Both the position numbers and the translations under genes were made by a program. Below are positions 1 through 8,418 of a DNA stretch of 64,000 bases, piece by piece (positions within the stretch are counted from its first letter, which is position 1; the number at the start of each line of letters is the position of its first letter). The DNA lies in assembly GCA_965653565.1 (NCBI GenBank), contig CBFHAI010000018.1, positions 14,103-78,102 of the forward strand, read 5' to 3'. This DNA comes from JALCLA01 sp965653565. Its GTDB lineage: Bacteria; Pseudomonadota; Gammaproteobacteria; Xanthomonadales; Xanthomonadaceae. The notes below the pieces were generated by a model. The model was given only the letters and a program-made list of their open reading frames with translations, did no database searches and was not told the DNA's origin.

Positions 1-1
1 C

Positions 2-1750
2 GTGCGCGCCGACGTCACCGCGCTGCTGGTGCTGGTGGCGCTCGGGCTCACCGAGCTGGTGCCGGCCGAGCAATTGTTCGACGGTTTCGCCGGCAGCGCG
101 GTGATGAGCGTCATCGCCACCATGATCCTGGGCGCCGGGCTCGATCGCACCGGCCTGCTCAACCGCCTCGCCGGCTGGCTGCTGCGCCGGTCGCACGGTA
201 TGGAAGAACGGCTGGTGGTTTTCACCGCGGCGCTCGCCGGACTGATTTCGTCGGTGATGCAGAATCCGTCGGTGACGGCGCTGTTCCTCCCCGTCGCCTC
301 GCGCCTGTCGGCACGCAGCGGCGTCACGCTGGCGCGGCTGCTGTTGCCGATCGCGATCTGCGTGATCCTCGGCGGCAGCCTGACGATGGTCGGCAGCTCG
401 CCGCTGATCCTGCTCAACGATCTGCTCTCCGCCGCCAATGCGAACCTGCCGTCCGGTGTGGCCACGCTCGAACCGCTGGCGATGTTCGCTCCGGCGCCGG
501 CCGGCCTGGCCTTGCTGCTGTTGGGCCTCGCCTATTTCCGGCTGTTCGGCCGCCGCCTGCTCGGCAAGGTCGAAGACAAGGGCGTGGCGCCGTCGCGCAC
601 CGAGAGTTATTTCGCGCGCACCTACGGCATCGAAGGCGAAGTGTTCGAGTTGACGGTGACGGCCGAAAGCCCGCTGGTCGGCATGTCGATCGGCGAAGCC
701 GAGGCGCAGCGTTCGGCGCCGTTGCTGCTCGCGCTCAAATCGGGCAACGAATCGCGCTTGTCGCCGCCGGCCGACCAGATGATCTGGGTCGGCAGCGTGC
801 TCGGCGTGATGGGACGGCGCGATCACGTGTCGGACTACGCGCAGAACAATCTGATGCGCATGCAATCGCGGCTGCGCAATTTCGGCGATCTGTTCAACCC
901 GAGCCGCGCCGGCATTTCCGAAGCGGTGATTCCGCCCAACTCGCGTTTCATCGGCCAGACGCTCAACGATCTGCATTTGCGCAAGCGCCACGGCATCAGC
1001 GTGCTGGCGATCAACCGCGGCAACGAAGTGCATCGCGAAGACATCCGCAACATGCCGATCCGCGCCGGCGACATGCTGGTGTTCCACAGCATCTGGCGCG
1101 ATCTGGCGCTGGCCGCGGAAAACCGCGATTTCGTCGTCGTCACCGACTATCCGAAAGACGAACAACGGCCGCACAAACTGTGGGTCGCGCTGGCCGTGTT
1201 CGGCGTCGCGCTGGGGCTGGCACTGTCGAACCAGATTGCGGTGCCGGTGGCGTTGATGGCCGGCGTGATCGGCATGCTGCTGTCGGGCGTGCTCAACATG
1301 GACGAGGCCTACGCCGCGATCAACTGGAAAACCGTCTTCATCATGGCCTGCCTGATTCCGCTCGGCTGGGCCGTCGATTCGTCCGGCACCGCGGCCTGGA
1401 TCGCGCAGGCCGCGATCGAGCGCCTCGGCACCGTTCCGGTGTGGGCGATGCAGGCCGCGATCGGCGTTCTGACGATGCTGTTCGCGCTCGTGGTGAGCAA
1501 CGTCGGCGCCACCGTGATCATGGTGCCGATGGCGATCAACGTGGCGATTTCGGCCGGCGCCGAACCGCTGCCGTTCGCGGTGCTGGTGGCGCTGTGCGCA
1601 TCAAACAATCTGATCAGCGCGTCAAACCCGACGCTCTCGATGGTGATGGGGCCGGCCGGCTATCGCGCACGCGATGTGGTGAAGATCGGGCTGCCGCTGT
1701 CGCTGCTTTACCTGATCGTCGCGATTATCGCGGTGAAGGTCATGTTCTAA
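2..1750 (+). CDS. SLC13/DASS-type permease with two RCK_C domains, 5' end missing
   Basis: This is the 3' part of a multi-pass inner-membrane permease. The frame is open to the window edge, so the GTG at base 2 is probably not the real start. Hydrophobic segments flank a soluble middle part (about residues 205-380) that looks like two RCK_C (TrkA-C) domains, an arrangement known in SLC13-family anion transporters. The paired loops QNPSVTALFLPV and SASNPTLSMVM resemble the inverted-repeat clamp loops of that family. It ends 16 bp from the convergent cysB-like gene and lies beside cysG and cysK, so sulfate is a likely substrate. That substrate is inferred from context only; dicarboxylate is the alternative. 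Confidence 0.8.
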   Translation: MRADVTALLVLVALGLTELVPAEQLFDGFAGSAVMSVIATMILGAGLDRTGLLNRLAGWLLRRSHGMEERLVVFTAALAGLISSVMQNPSVTALFLPVASRLSARSGVTLARLLLPIAICVILGGSLTMVGSSPLILLNDLLSAANANLPSGVATLEPLAMFAPAPAGLALLLLGLAYFRLFGRRLLGKVEDKGVAPSRTESYFARTYGIEGEVFELTVTAESPLVGMSIGEAEAQRSAPLLLALKSGNESRLSPPADQMIWVGSVLGVMGRRDHVSDYAQNNLMRMQSRLRNFGDLFNPSRAGISEAVIPPNSRFIGQTLNDLHLRKRHGISVLAINRGNEVHREDIRNMPIRAGDMLVFHSIWRDLALAAENRDFVVVTDYPKDEQRPHKLWVALAVFGVALGLALSNQIAVPVALMAGVIGMLLSGVLNMDEAYAAINWKTVFIMACLIPLGWAVDSSGTAAWIAQAAIERLGTVPVWAMQAAIGVLTMLFALVVSNVGATVIMVPMAINVAISAGAEPLPFAVLVALCASNNLISASNPTLSMVMGPAGYRARDVVKIGLPLSLLYLIVAIIAVKVMF

Positions 1751-1766
1751 ACCGGATGCTGACCGG

Positions 1767-2735
1767 CTAGCCGCCGGTGCGATCGGCCCAGCGCGGCGGT
1801 TCCGGCCATTGCGGCTCGATGTTGCCCTCCAGCGCGCGACGCAGATCGCGCCGGTCCAACTGCGGCGCCAGCGCCACGACGAGATCGAGCGCGTAATCGC
1901 GCAGCACGCGTTCGCGCGGCAGCACGGCCCAGGCGATGCACTCGGGCACGGCCGACGGCGCCGGCAGCACGCGCAGATCGGTATCGTTGTTGCCGAGCGC
2001 CATCTCCGCGAGCAGGCCGACACCGAGCCCGGCGCGTACATAAGTCTTGATCAGATCGGCTTCGCGCGCAGTAAGCACGAAGTTCGGTTCGAGCCCGGCA
2101 CCGGCGAAGGCGCGGCGCAACGACGAATCCGGCCGCGACGACGATTCGTAGCTCACCAGCGGATGCTTCGCGAGCGATGCGAGCGTGGGCGCGTCGGCGC
2201 CGAGTTCATGCGACGACGGCACCAGCACCACGCGCCGCCACCGATAAAGCGGCACCGCGAGTCCTGCCTGCGGCGCACTGCCGGTGGTGCTCACCAGCGC
2301 GAAATCGGCTTCGCCGCGCACCAGGCGATCGAGTACATCGCCCTCGCCTTCCGGGCTCAGATGGAAACTCACGTCCGGATAGGTGCGGCGCAGCGCCGCG
2401 ATCGCGCTCGGCAGCACATAGCGCGCCTGCGTATGCGTGGTGACCAGTTCGAGCCGGCCGTGGCCGTCGCCGCGCTGGTTCGCGGCGTACGCGCGAATGT
2501 TGCCGGCCTCGCCGAGGATGCGGCGCGCGTGATCGAGAATCTGCACGCCGCCCGGGGTGATCGCTTCGAGCGAACGGCCCTTGCGCGCGAACAGCAGGAA
2601 GCCGAGTTCGTCTTCCAGTTGCTTGAGCTGCTTCGACAGTCCGGGCTGGGTGGCATGCACGCGCTCGGCGGCGAGCGTGATATTGAGGCCGGCGTCGGCG
2701 ATGGCGACGAGATAGCGCAGTTGCGTGAGGGTCAT
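1767..2735 (-). CDS. cysB: LysR-family regulator, CysB-like
   Basis: LysR-type transcriptional regulator of 322 residues, close to the 324 of CysB. An N-terminal winged HTH covers about residues 1-60 (MTLTQLRYLVAIADAG start, STQPGLSKQLKQLE-type recognition region read here as ATQPGLSKQLKQLE). The periplasmic-binding-like effector domain runs from about residue 90 to 300. CysB proteins control sulfate assimilation with N-acetylserine or sulfate-related ligands. It is divergent from cysG across about 270 bp, the usual place for a shared CysB-controlled promoter, and xanthomonads carry the same cysB-cysG-cysK neighbourhood. The first ATG is used because it begins the conserved HTH directly. CysB itself versus a close Cbl-type paralogue cannot be separated by eye. 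Confidence 0.85.
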   Translation of the reverse strand: MTLTQLRYLVAIADAGLNITLAAERVHATQPGLSKQLKQLEDELGFLLFARKGRSLEAITPGGVQILDHARRILGEAGNIRAYAANQRGDGHGRLELVTTHTQARYVLPSAIAALRRTYPDVSFHLSPEGEGDVLDRLVRGEADFALVSTTGSAPQAGLAVPLYRWRRVVLVPSSHELGADAPTLASLAKHPLVSYESSSRPDSSLRRAFAGAGLEPNFVLTAREADLIKTYVRAGLGVGLLAEMALGNNDTDLRVLPAPSAVPECIAWAVLPRERVLRDYALDLVVALAPQLDRRDLRRALEGNIEPQWPEPPRWADRTGG

Positions 2736-3003
2736 GGCGAGGTCACTCGAAAACGGTGGACGAAGGCGGCACGGTCAACGCGGCGGCCTTCGACAACAGG
2801 ATTTCGCAGTGGCATCGCGGTGCATGAAGCGTCCTTGCGGAACGCGGTATCGGCGCGAGCCGAGCCCGTTCCAAGCAATGAGGTGATGCCGGCAAGCTAT
2901 AGCAAGGGTTTCGAGCCGTCCAGTGCGATCAGATAACCACACGGCATGAGCAGGTGCGGGGGCATCATTTCCGTGCCGATCGCGGCAGGCCGAGGATCGT
3001 CGC

Positions 3004-4467
3004 GTGCCGCATTCCTCCGCCAGCCCGAACTCCGACGAAGCAGCGCGCTTGTTCGCGCTGTTCGCCAACCTGTCGGGCAAACGCGTGCTGGTGGTCGGTG
3101 GCGGCACCGTCGCACGACGCAAGGTCGCGGCTTTGTTGCGCAGCGGTGCCCGGGTGGCAGTCGGTGCGCCGGAACTGGAAAGCGAACTTGCCGCACTGGT
3201 CGCACAAGGTGCGATCGAACATTTTCCAGGCGAGTTTCGCGAAACCTGGTTCGACGGCGTGTGGCTCGCGGTGGCAGCGACCGACGATCGCGAGGTGAAC
3301 CGGCGTGTCGCAGACATCGGCGAATCGCGCCGCCTGTTCGTCAACGTCGTCGACGACGTGGAACTGTCGAGTTTCCAGGTGCCGGCCATCGTCGAACGCG
3401 GACCGCTGCAGATCGCGATCTCGAGCTCGGGCGCCGCACCGATGCTGGCGCGCGCGCTGCGCGAGAAGCTGGAAACCCAGCTCGACGAATCGCTGGCTGA
3501 TCTGGCGCGACTGCTCGCTGCGACACGCGAGAAAATCCGCGCCCGCTTGCCCGATCTGGCCGCGCGCCGCCGCTTCTTCTCCCGCGTGCTCGAAGGCCGC
3601 ATTCCCGCCTTGTTGCGCGGCGACCGGAAAGCCGAAGCACAGACGGCACTCGACGAAGCGTTGTCGGTGCGTGCCGCCCACCCGCGCGGCCATGTCGCGC
3701 TGGTCGGCGCCGGCCCCGGCGATGCCGGGTTGCTCACACTTCGCGGTTTGCGTCTGCTCAACGAAGCCGACGTGATCCTGCACGATCGACTCGTCTCTTC
3801 CGAGGTGCTCGACCTCGCGCGTCGCGACGCCGAACGGATCGAAGTCGGCAAGCAGGCCGGCAATCATCACACCACGCAGGCGCGCATCCATGAGTTGATG
3901 CTTGAACACGCGCGCGCCGGCAAGTTCGTCGTGCGTCTGAAAGGCGGCGATCCCTTCGTGTTCGGCCGCGGCGGCGAGGAACTCGAATTCCTGCGCGCGC
4001 ACGATATTTCCTACGAAGTGGTGCCCGGCATCACCGCGGCGCTTGCCTGCGCGGCCTACACCGGCATTCCGCTCACGCACCGCGATCATGCACAGTCGGT
4101 GCGCCTGGTTACCGCGCACGGCCGCGACGGTATCGATTCCCCGGACTGGCCGGCGCTGGCGAAGGATCGCCAGACGCTGGTCTTCTACATGGGCGTGGCC
4201 GGACTCGACGTGTTGCGCGATCGCTTGATCGCGCACGGACGCGATGCCGCCACGCCGTTCGCGCTGATCGAAAACGGCGCGCGCCGATCGCAGCGTGTTC
4301 TGGTCGGCAAGCTGAGTGACCTGCCTGAGCTGGCACGCAGCAATGCCGTGCAATCGCCCGCGCTGCTGATCCTCGGCGAAGTTGCGGCGCTCGCGGCATC
4401 GCTGCATTGGTACGGCGCGGCGCCAATCGAAGGCGCGCCCGCCATCGAACTCGAAGCGGCCGCCTAG
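3004..4467 (+). CDS. cysG: Siroheme synthase CysG (trifunctional)
   Basis: Full-length CysG of 487 residues. The N-terminal half holds the precorrin-2 dehydrogenase/sirohydrochlorin ferrochelatase module with the NAD-binding motif VLVVGGGTVARRK near residue 30. The C-terminal half, from about residue 230 (HVALVGAGPGDAGLLTLRG), is the uroporphyrinogen-III methyltransferase, with GGDPFVFGRGGEE and VPGITAA motifs. Together they make siroheme for sulfite reductase. The start is a GTG; no in-frame ATG extends a recognisable domain. It is divergent from cysB and followed after about 120 bp by cysK on the same strand, so the three form a sulfur-assimilation block. Confidence 0.95.
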   Translation: MPHSSASPNSDEAARLFALFANLSGKRVLVVGGGTVARRKVAALLRSGARVAVGAPELESELAALVAQGAIEHFPGEFRETWFDGVWLAVAATDDREVNRRVADIGESRRLFVNVVDDVELSSFQVPAIVERGPLQIAISSSGAAPMLARALREKLETQLDESLADLARLLAATREKIRARLPDLAARRRFFSRVLEGRIPALLRGDRKAEAQTALDEALSVRAAHPRGHVALVGAGPGDAGLLTLRGLRLLNEADVILHDRLVSSEVLDLARRDAERIEVGKQAGNHHTTQARIHELMLEHARAGKFVVRLKGGDPFVFGRGGEELEFLRAHDISYEVVPGITAALACAAYTGIPLTHRDHAQSVRLVTAHGRDGIDSPDWPALAKDRQTLVFYMGVAGLDVLRDRLIAHGRDAATPFALIENGARRSQRVLVGKLSDLPELARSNAVQSPALLILGEVAALAASLHWYGAAPIEGAPAIELEAAA

Positions 4468-4585
4468 CGACCGCACCACCGAACGCCGAGGGAACCGCCG
4501 CCCGCGCTGCTGTGCCGAGCTCTCTCCCCGAATCCGCCGCCCGTCGCGGCGCTTCCCTCGCGACCCTTCCATCGGACCACACGCC

Positions 4586-5563
4586 ATGACCATCCACGAA
4601 AGCATCCTCGACACCATCGGTTCGACGCCCATCGTGCGGCTGCATCGCATCGCGCCCAGGCATGTGACGCTGTATGCGAAAGTCGAAGCCTTCAATCCGG
4701 GCGGCTCGGTGAAGGATCGCCTCGCGCTGGCCATCGTGCTCGACGCCGAACGCCGCGGCGAACTCAAACCGGGCCAGACCATCGTCGAGGCCACGTCGGG
4801 CAACACCGGTATCGCGCTCGCGATGGTCGCGGCCGCGCGCGGCTATCCCTTCGTCGCGGTGATGACGGAAACCTTCTCGATCGAACGCCGCAAACTGATG
4901 CGCGCGTACGGCGCGAAAGTGATCCTCACGCCGGCCGCCGAACGCGGCTCGGGCATGGTGCGCCGGGCGAAGGAACTGGCCGACAAGCACGGCTGGTTCC
5001 TCGCGCGGCAATTCGAGAATCCGGCGAACCCCGCTTATCACCGCAGCACCACCGCGCCGGAAATCCTGCGCGATTTCGCCGGCCGCCGCCTCGACTATTT
5101 CGTCAGCGGCTGGGGCACCGGCGGCACGCTCACCGGCGTCGGCGAAGTGCTGCGCGTGGCGCGGCCCGAAACCAGGATCATCGCCACTGAACCGGCAGGC
5201 GCCGCGCTGCTCTCCGGCAACGAATGGAAGCCGCACAAGATCCAGGGCTGGACGCCGGATTTCCTGCCCGCCGTGCTGAGCCGCACCATCGCCGACGAAG
5301 TGCTGCCGATCGACGAAACCGTCGCGCGCGACACCGCACGCCGACTCGCCGCGGAAGAAGGCGTCTTCGTCGGCATTTCCGCCGGCGCCACGGTAGCGGC
5401 CGCGCTACGTATCGCAGAATCCGCAGCGGAAGGCTCCGTACTGCTCGCCATGCTCCCCGATACCGGCGAACGCTACCTGAGCACCTTCCTGTTCGAAGGC
5501 GTCGCGGAAGGCTCCGACGACGAATGGCTGGCCAGTTTGGACTCGGCCGCGGCGGCGGCGTAG
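4586..5563 (+). CDS. cysK: Cysteine synthase (O-acetylserine sulfhydrylase)
   Basis: PLP-dependent fold type II enzyme of 325 residues, the normal CysK length. It makes cysteine from O-acetylserine and sulfide. The PLP lysine lies in NPGGSVKDR, the substrate loop is TSGNTGIAL, the phosphate-binding glycine loop is GTGGTLTGVG and the C-terminal PLP-pyridine site is in MLPDTGERY. The frame is open further upstream, but the ATG at 4586 begins the conserved MTIHESILDTIGSTP start. It lies about 120 bp after cysG and is probably controlled by the neighbouring CysB-like protein. CysK and CysM cannot be told apart with certainty without an alignment. Confidence 0.92.
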   Translation: MTIHESILDTIGSTPIVRLHRIAPRHVTLYAKVEAFNPGGSVKDRLALAIVLDAERRGELKPGQTIVEATSGNTGIALAMVAAARGYPFVAVMTETFSIERRKLMRAYGAKVILTPAAERGSGMVRRAKELADKHGWFLARQFENPANPAYHRSTTAPEILRDFAGRRLDYFVSGWGTGGTLTGVGEVLRVARPETRIIATEPAGAALLSGNEWKPHKIQGWTPDFLPAVLSRTIADEVLPIDETVARDTARRLAAEEGVFVGISAGATVAAALRIAESAAEGSVLLAMLPDTGERYLSTFLFEGVAEGSDDEWLASLDSAAAAA

Positions 5564-5717
5564 CGGTCGATATCACGGGCGAACATTCATCTCTGCCTTC
5601 ACCATTCTGAAGAATTGCGTCGCTGCGCACAGAACACCGATCGGATTCAGGTCGCATTGTCCGTCGCGAACCCAGCATGCCGCCTGCGCCTACTCCTGGC
5701 GCGGGGGAGAAGCAACG

Positions 5718-6341
5718 ATGAAAACTTTAATGGGCCTTGCGGCTGCGGTTGCTCTTGCCGCCGCCTCGGGTGTGGCACTGGCCGATGGTTATAGCGACGA
5801 AGGCGTGCGCTACGATTCGGGCAGCTACGACAGCCGCTACGACTCCGGTCGCGCCGACAGCCGCTACGATTCCTATCGCGACGATTCGTATCGCAACGAT
5901 CGCTACGGATCGGAACGGTACGAAGTGCGTCACGACGATCGCTACGACAACCGCTACGAATACCGCGAGCGCCGCAGCTCGGCGGCACCGGTGGTCGGCG
6001 CGATCATCGGCGGCTTGATCGGCAACCAGTTCGGCCACGGCGACGGACGCACCGCCGCAACGGTGGCGGGCGCCGCGCTCGGCTACGCCGCAGGCCGCGA
6101 TTCGGATCGTCATTACTACGGCGGCGGCTATTCGTATGCACCGGCGTATGGTTACTCGTCGCGCTACGACTACGCGCCGTACTACGGTGGCGGCTATGGC
6201 TATGCGCCCGGTTACGGCTATGGCGGCGTGGTGGTGTCGTTCGGTTACAACGATTACCGCGGATATCATCGCGGCTATCGTGGACACCGCTACGATTACC
6301 GCGGTTCGCGTCATCACCGCCGCGGTCGTCACGGCCACTGA
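5718..6341 (+). CDS. Exported Tyr/Arg/Asp-rich glycine-zipper 2TM protein
   Basis: Exported protein of 207 residues. A signal peptide covers about residues 1-22, cut after ALA. A low-complexity stretch of repeated RYDS/SRYD units follows to about residue 80. A glycine-zipper segment comes next (PVVGAIIGGLIGNQFGHG, then a second hydrophobic AGAALGYAAGR), the hallmark of the 2TM glycine-zipper family seen in small envelope proteins. The C-terminal third is rich in Tyr, Gly and His. The role is unknown; envelope-associated location is inferred. A GGGGAGAAGC segment just before the ATG serves as ribosome site, and a strong terminator follows at 6394. Confidence 0.8.
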   Translation: MKTLMGLAAAVALAAASGVALADGYSDEGVRYDSGSYDSRYDSGRADSRYDSYRDDSYRNDRYGSERYEVRHDDRYDNRYEYRERRSSAAPVVGAIIGGLIGNQFGHGDGRTAATVAGAALGYAAGRDSDRHYYGGGYSYAPAYGYSSRYDYAPYYGGGYGYAPGYGYGGVVVSFGYNDYRGYHRGYRGHRYDYRGSRHHRRGRHGH

Positions 6342-6393
6342 GGTCTCGCCGCTCCGGCTGCCTGCAGCGCCGGAACTGCGACAGGCAGAAAGC

Positions 6394-6425
6394 AGAACGC
6401 CCCGCATTGCGGGGCGTTCTTTTTT
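6394..6425. terminator. Intrinsic terminator between convergent genes
   Basis: A perfect 12-bp stem (AGAACGCCCCGC) with a 3-nt loop is followed on the + strand by a run of six T. It ends the glycine-zipper gene and lies between two convergent genes, so it may also stop the minus-strand gene, although the poly-T is only on the + side. Confidence 0.9.
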
Positions 6426-6506
6426 ACTCGTCCTGTTTCAACGATGCGTCACAACAGGACTTCCTACAGATTTCAAATTCGACCTCAGCAAGTCGAACGT
6501 CGCGGA

Positions 6507-6827
6507 TTACTTGATGACGAACTGCTGGCCGTCGATCTTGCAGATGTCGATCGCGTATTCCTCGTACGGTTCCTTGCCGGCGACTTCGTAGCGGAAATCG
6601 TATTCGCACACCGTCGTGCCGGTGATCGTCACGGTGACGGAGCCACCGTTGGCGACGACGCCATCGAGCACATTGTCGCCCCAATCGTCGCTCGACGAAG
6701 GGCCGCCGTACAGCGCTTCGAGCGAGGCGCCGGTGTTGTTGACCACGGTGAACGAGATGTCGCGCGCGCTGGCGACGCTGGAAAACAGAGCGAGCGCGGT
6801 AGCGGCCGCGAGAATGAGTTTGCGCAT
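6507..6827 (-). CDS. Small exported beta-rich protein of unknown function
   Basis: Exported protein of 106 residues. The signal peptide is MRKLILAAATALALFSSVASA; the mature part begins RDISFTVVNNTG and contains YGGPSSSDDWGDNVL. I recognise this as a small family of periplasmic proteins built around a V-NNTG...SPSSSDDWG...VL pattern but know no function. Two cysteines (VCEYDF and DICKID) could form a disulfide. The ATG at 6827 is chosen over an upstream extension because it starts the signal peptide. It is a single gene, convergent with the glycine-zipper gene. Confidence 0.75.
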   Translation of the reverse strand: MRKLILAAATALALFSSVASARDISFTVVNNTGASLEALYGGPSSSDDWGDNVLDGVVANGGSVTVTITGTTVCEYDFRYEVAGKEPYEEYAIDICKIDGQQFVIK

Positions 6828-7044
6828 TGATGCAGGTCCCTGAAGTGGCGAAGCGCCGCGCGCAGAATAGCGCGCATGATCGCGATCAAGAGTGGCTACG
6901 GCACCAACGAATTGAAAAAGTCTGTGCCGGAGTTTGGCTTTCTCAACTTGCGTGACTGTTTCGCGCAATAAGCGACAAATTGCGGCATCCGGCATCGCCC
7001 GGCAAGGTCGCGGAACCCGAAGCCGTGGAGGCTGTCAGTCGGAT

Positions 7045-8394
7045 ATGCATCGAAAGCGCAACCCAACCGTCGTACGCATCCTCTACGCCCTGCTTCTGGC
7101 CGCGATCAGTTTCATCCTGTTTCTCTGGCCCGGCATCGAACTGGCCCGTGCCGTGTTCGACAGCGCGCTTTCCGGGCCGCAACCTGCGACACAAAGCTGG
7201 CGCTGGCACCGTGCCTTGTCGCCATCGTTCGCCGCCTGGGCGCGCGATCGCGTGGGCAGCGATGCCGCGTCGCAGTTGTCGATGAACAATATTTCCGGCA
7301 CCGAATGGCCGCTGTTCGGTGCTGTTTTCTACCTGCGCGCCAGCGAAAACCTCGACAACGCATGGCTGGCATCGCCACTCGGCGAGCGGCCGGCCGTGTA
7401 TGCGAAAGACGCGATCGAAGCCGCCGCCGATCTGCTCGCCGACCCGGCGCAGGCCGACTGGGTGCGGCGCCATTGGGGTGCCGATTATCTGCAACGCGAG
7501 AATGTTTTCTATCGGATGCTGCTGATCGACGCGCTCGCGACGCAGATCCGATTGACCGGAAATCGCCGGCACGAATCGCTGCTGCGCGAACAGGTCGAAG
7601 GCATGGCGTCCGAGTTGTCGAAGTCGCCGACGGGATTGCTCGCCGATTACCCGGCGCAGACTTTCCCTGCCGATGTCGCCGCCACTTGGCATGCGATTCT
7701 GCGCGCAGACCGCGTGCTCGGCACCGATCACCGCGCCGCTGCAACCGCAGGCCTGCGCGGCTTCACCGGAAATCTCGCGCCCGAGTTGGGCCTGCCGCCG
7801 TTCGCGTGGTACGGCGAAATACCCGAGGCCACCGAGGTTCGCGGCAGCGGCAACGCGTGGCTGCTGCATCACGCGCCGTTCGTGTGGCCGGCTCAGGCCC
7901 GACAGTGGGCGAACGCGAATTCCGAACATTTCTGGCAAGGCGGATTCTGGGTGTCGGGCTTTCGCGAATTCGAACGCCGTCAGACCACGAATCTGTTCGC
8001 CGATGTCGATTCGGGCCCGGTGATCGCGCAGCTCGGCACCTCGGCGAGCGCGTTCGGCCTGGGCGCCGCACGCAGCGTCGGTGACGCACGCCAGGCGCGC
8101 ATCCTGGCGCTCGAAGCGATCGCCGCGAGCTGGCCGCTGCCGAACGGCCGCCTGCTCATGCCGCGCCTGCTGTCGGATGCAAGCGACGCACCGCTGCTCG
8201 GCGAAGCCGCGATGGTTTACAACCTGACGCAACCGCCGGCGCCGGGCTTCGAGCAAGTCACCCTGACGACGGATTGGCGCGACGTTCCGGCCATCGTGTG
8301 GCTGGTACTCTGCGGCCAGTGGCTGCTCGGTGCGGGAGGCTTGTGGCGGGCCGCAAAAACGCTGCGCGCGGCGCGCCGTACGCCGCCCCAATGA
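7045..8394 (+). CDS. Membrane-anchored protein of unknown function
   Basis: About 449 residues. An N-terminal hydrophobic anchor spans about residues 10-30 and a second hydrophobic segment lies near the C-terminus (PAIVWLVLCGQWLLGAGGLW), with a large mainly helical soluble part between. The helical pattern with many Trp and Tyr (GWRWHRA-like, ADYLQREN, WYGEIPE, WPAQARQW) suggests an alpha/alpha-type fold, but I cannot name the family. The ATG at 7045 starts the anchor; a GGAG lies about 15 bases upstream, which is far. It is followed 24 bp later by the patatin-like gene and then a diguanylate cyclase, so the three may be one operon. Confidence 0.65.
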   Translation: MHRKRNPTVVRILYALLLAAISFILFLWPGIELARAVFDSALSGPQPATQSWRWHRALSPSFAAWARDRVGSDAASQLSMNNISGTEWPLFGAVFYLRASENLDNAWLASPLGERPAVYAKDAIEAAADLLADPAQADWVRRHWGADYLQRENVFYRMLLIDALATQIRLTGNRRHESLLREQVEGMASELSKSPTGLLADYPAQTFPADVAATWHAILRADRVLGTDHRAAATAGLRGFTGNLAPELGLPPFAWYGEIPEATEVRGSGNAWLLHHAPFVWPAQARQWANANSEHFWQGGFWVSGFREFERRQTTNLFADVDSGPVIAQLGTSASAFGLGAARSVGDARQARILALEAIAASWPLPNGRLLMPRLLSDASDAPLLGEAAMVYNLTQPPAPGFEQVTLTTDWRDVPAIVWLVLCGQWLLGAGGLWRAAKTLRAARRTPPQ

Positions 8395-8418
8395 CCCGTC
8401 CTGTCGCTACACTGCGGC

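Noticed and set aside
2965..4806. 613-codon minus-strand open frame opposite cysG and cysK
   Set aside because: Opposite two clearly conserved enzymes; its own translation resembles nothing.
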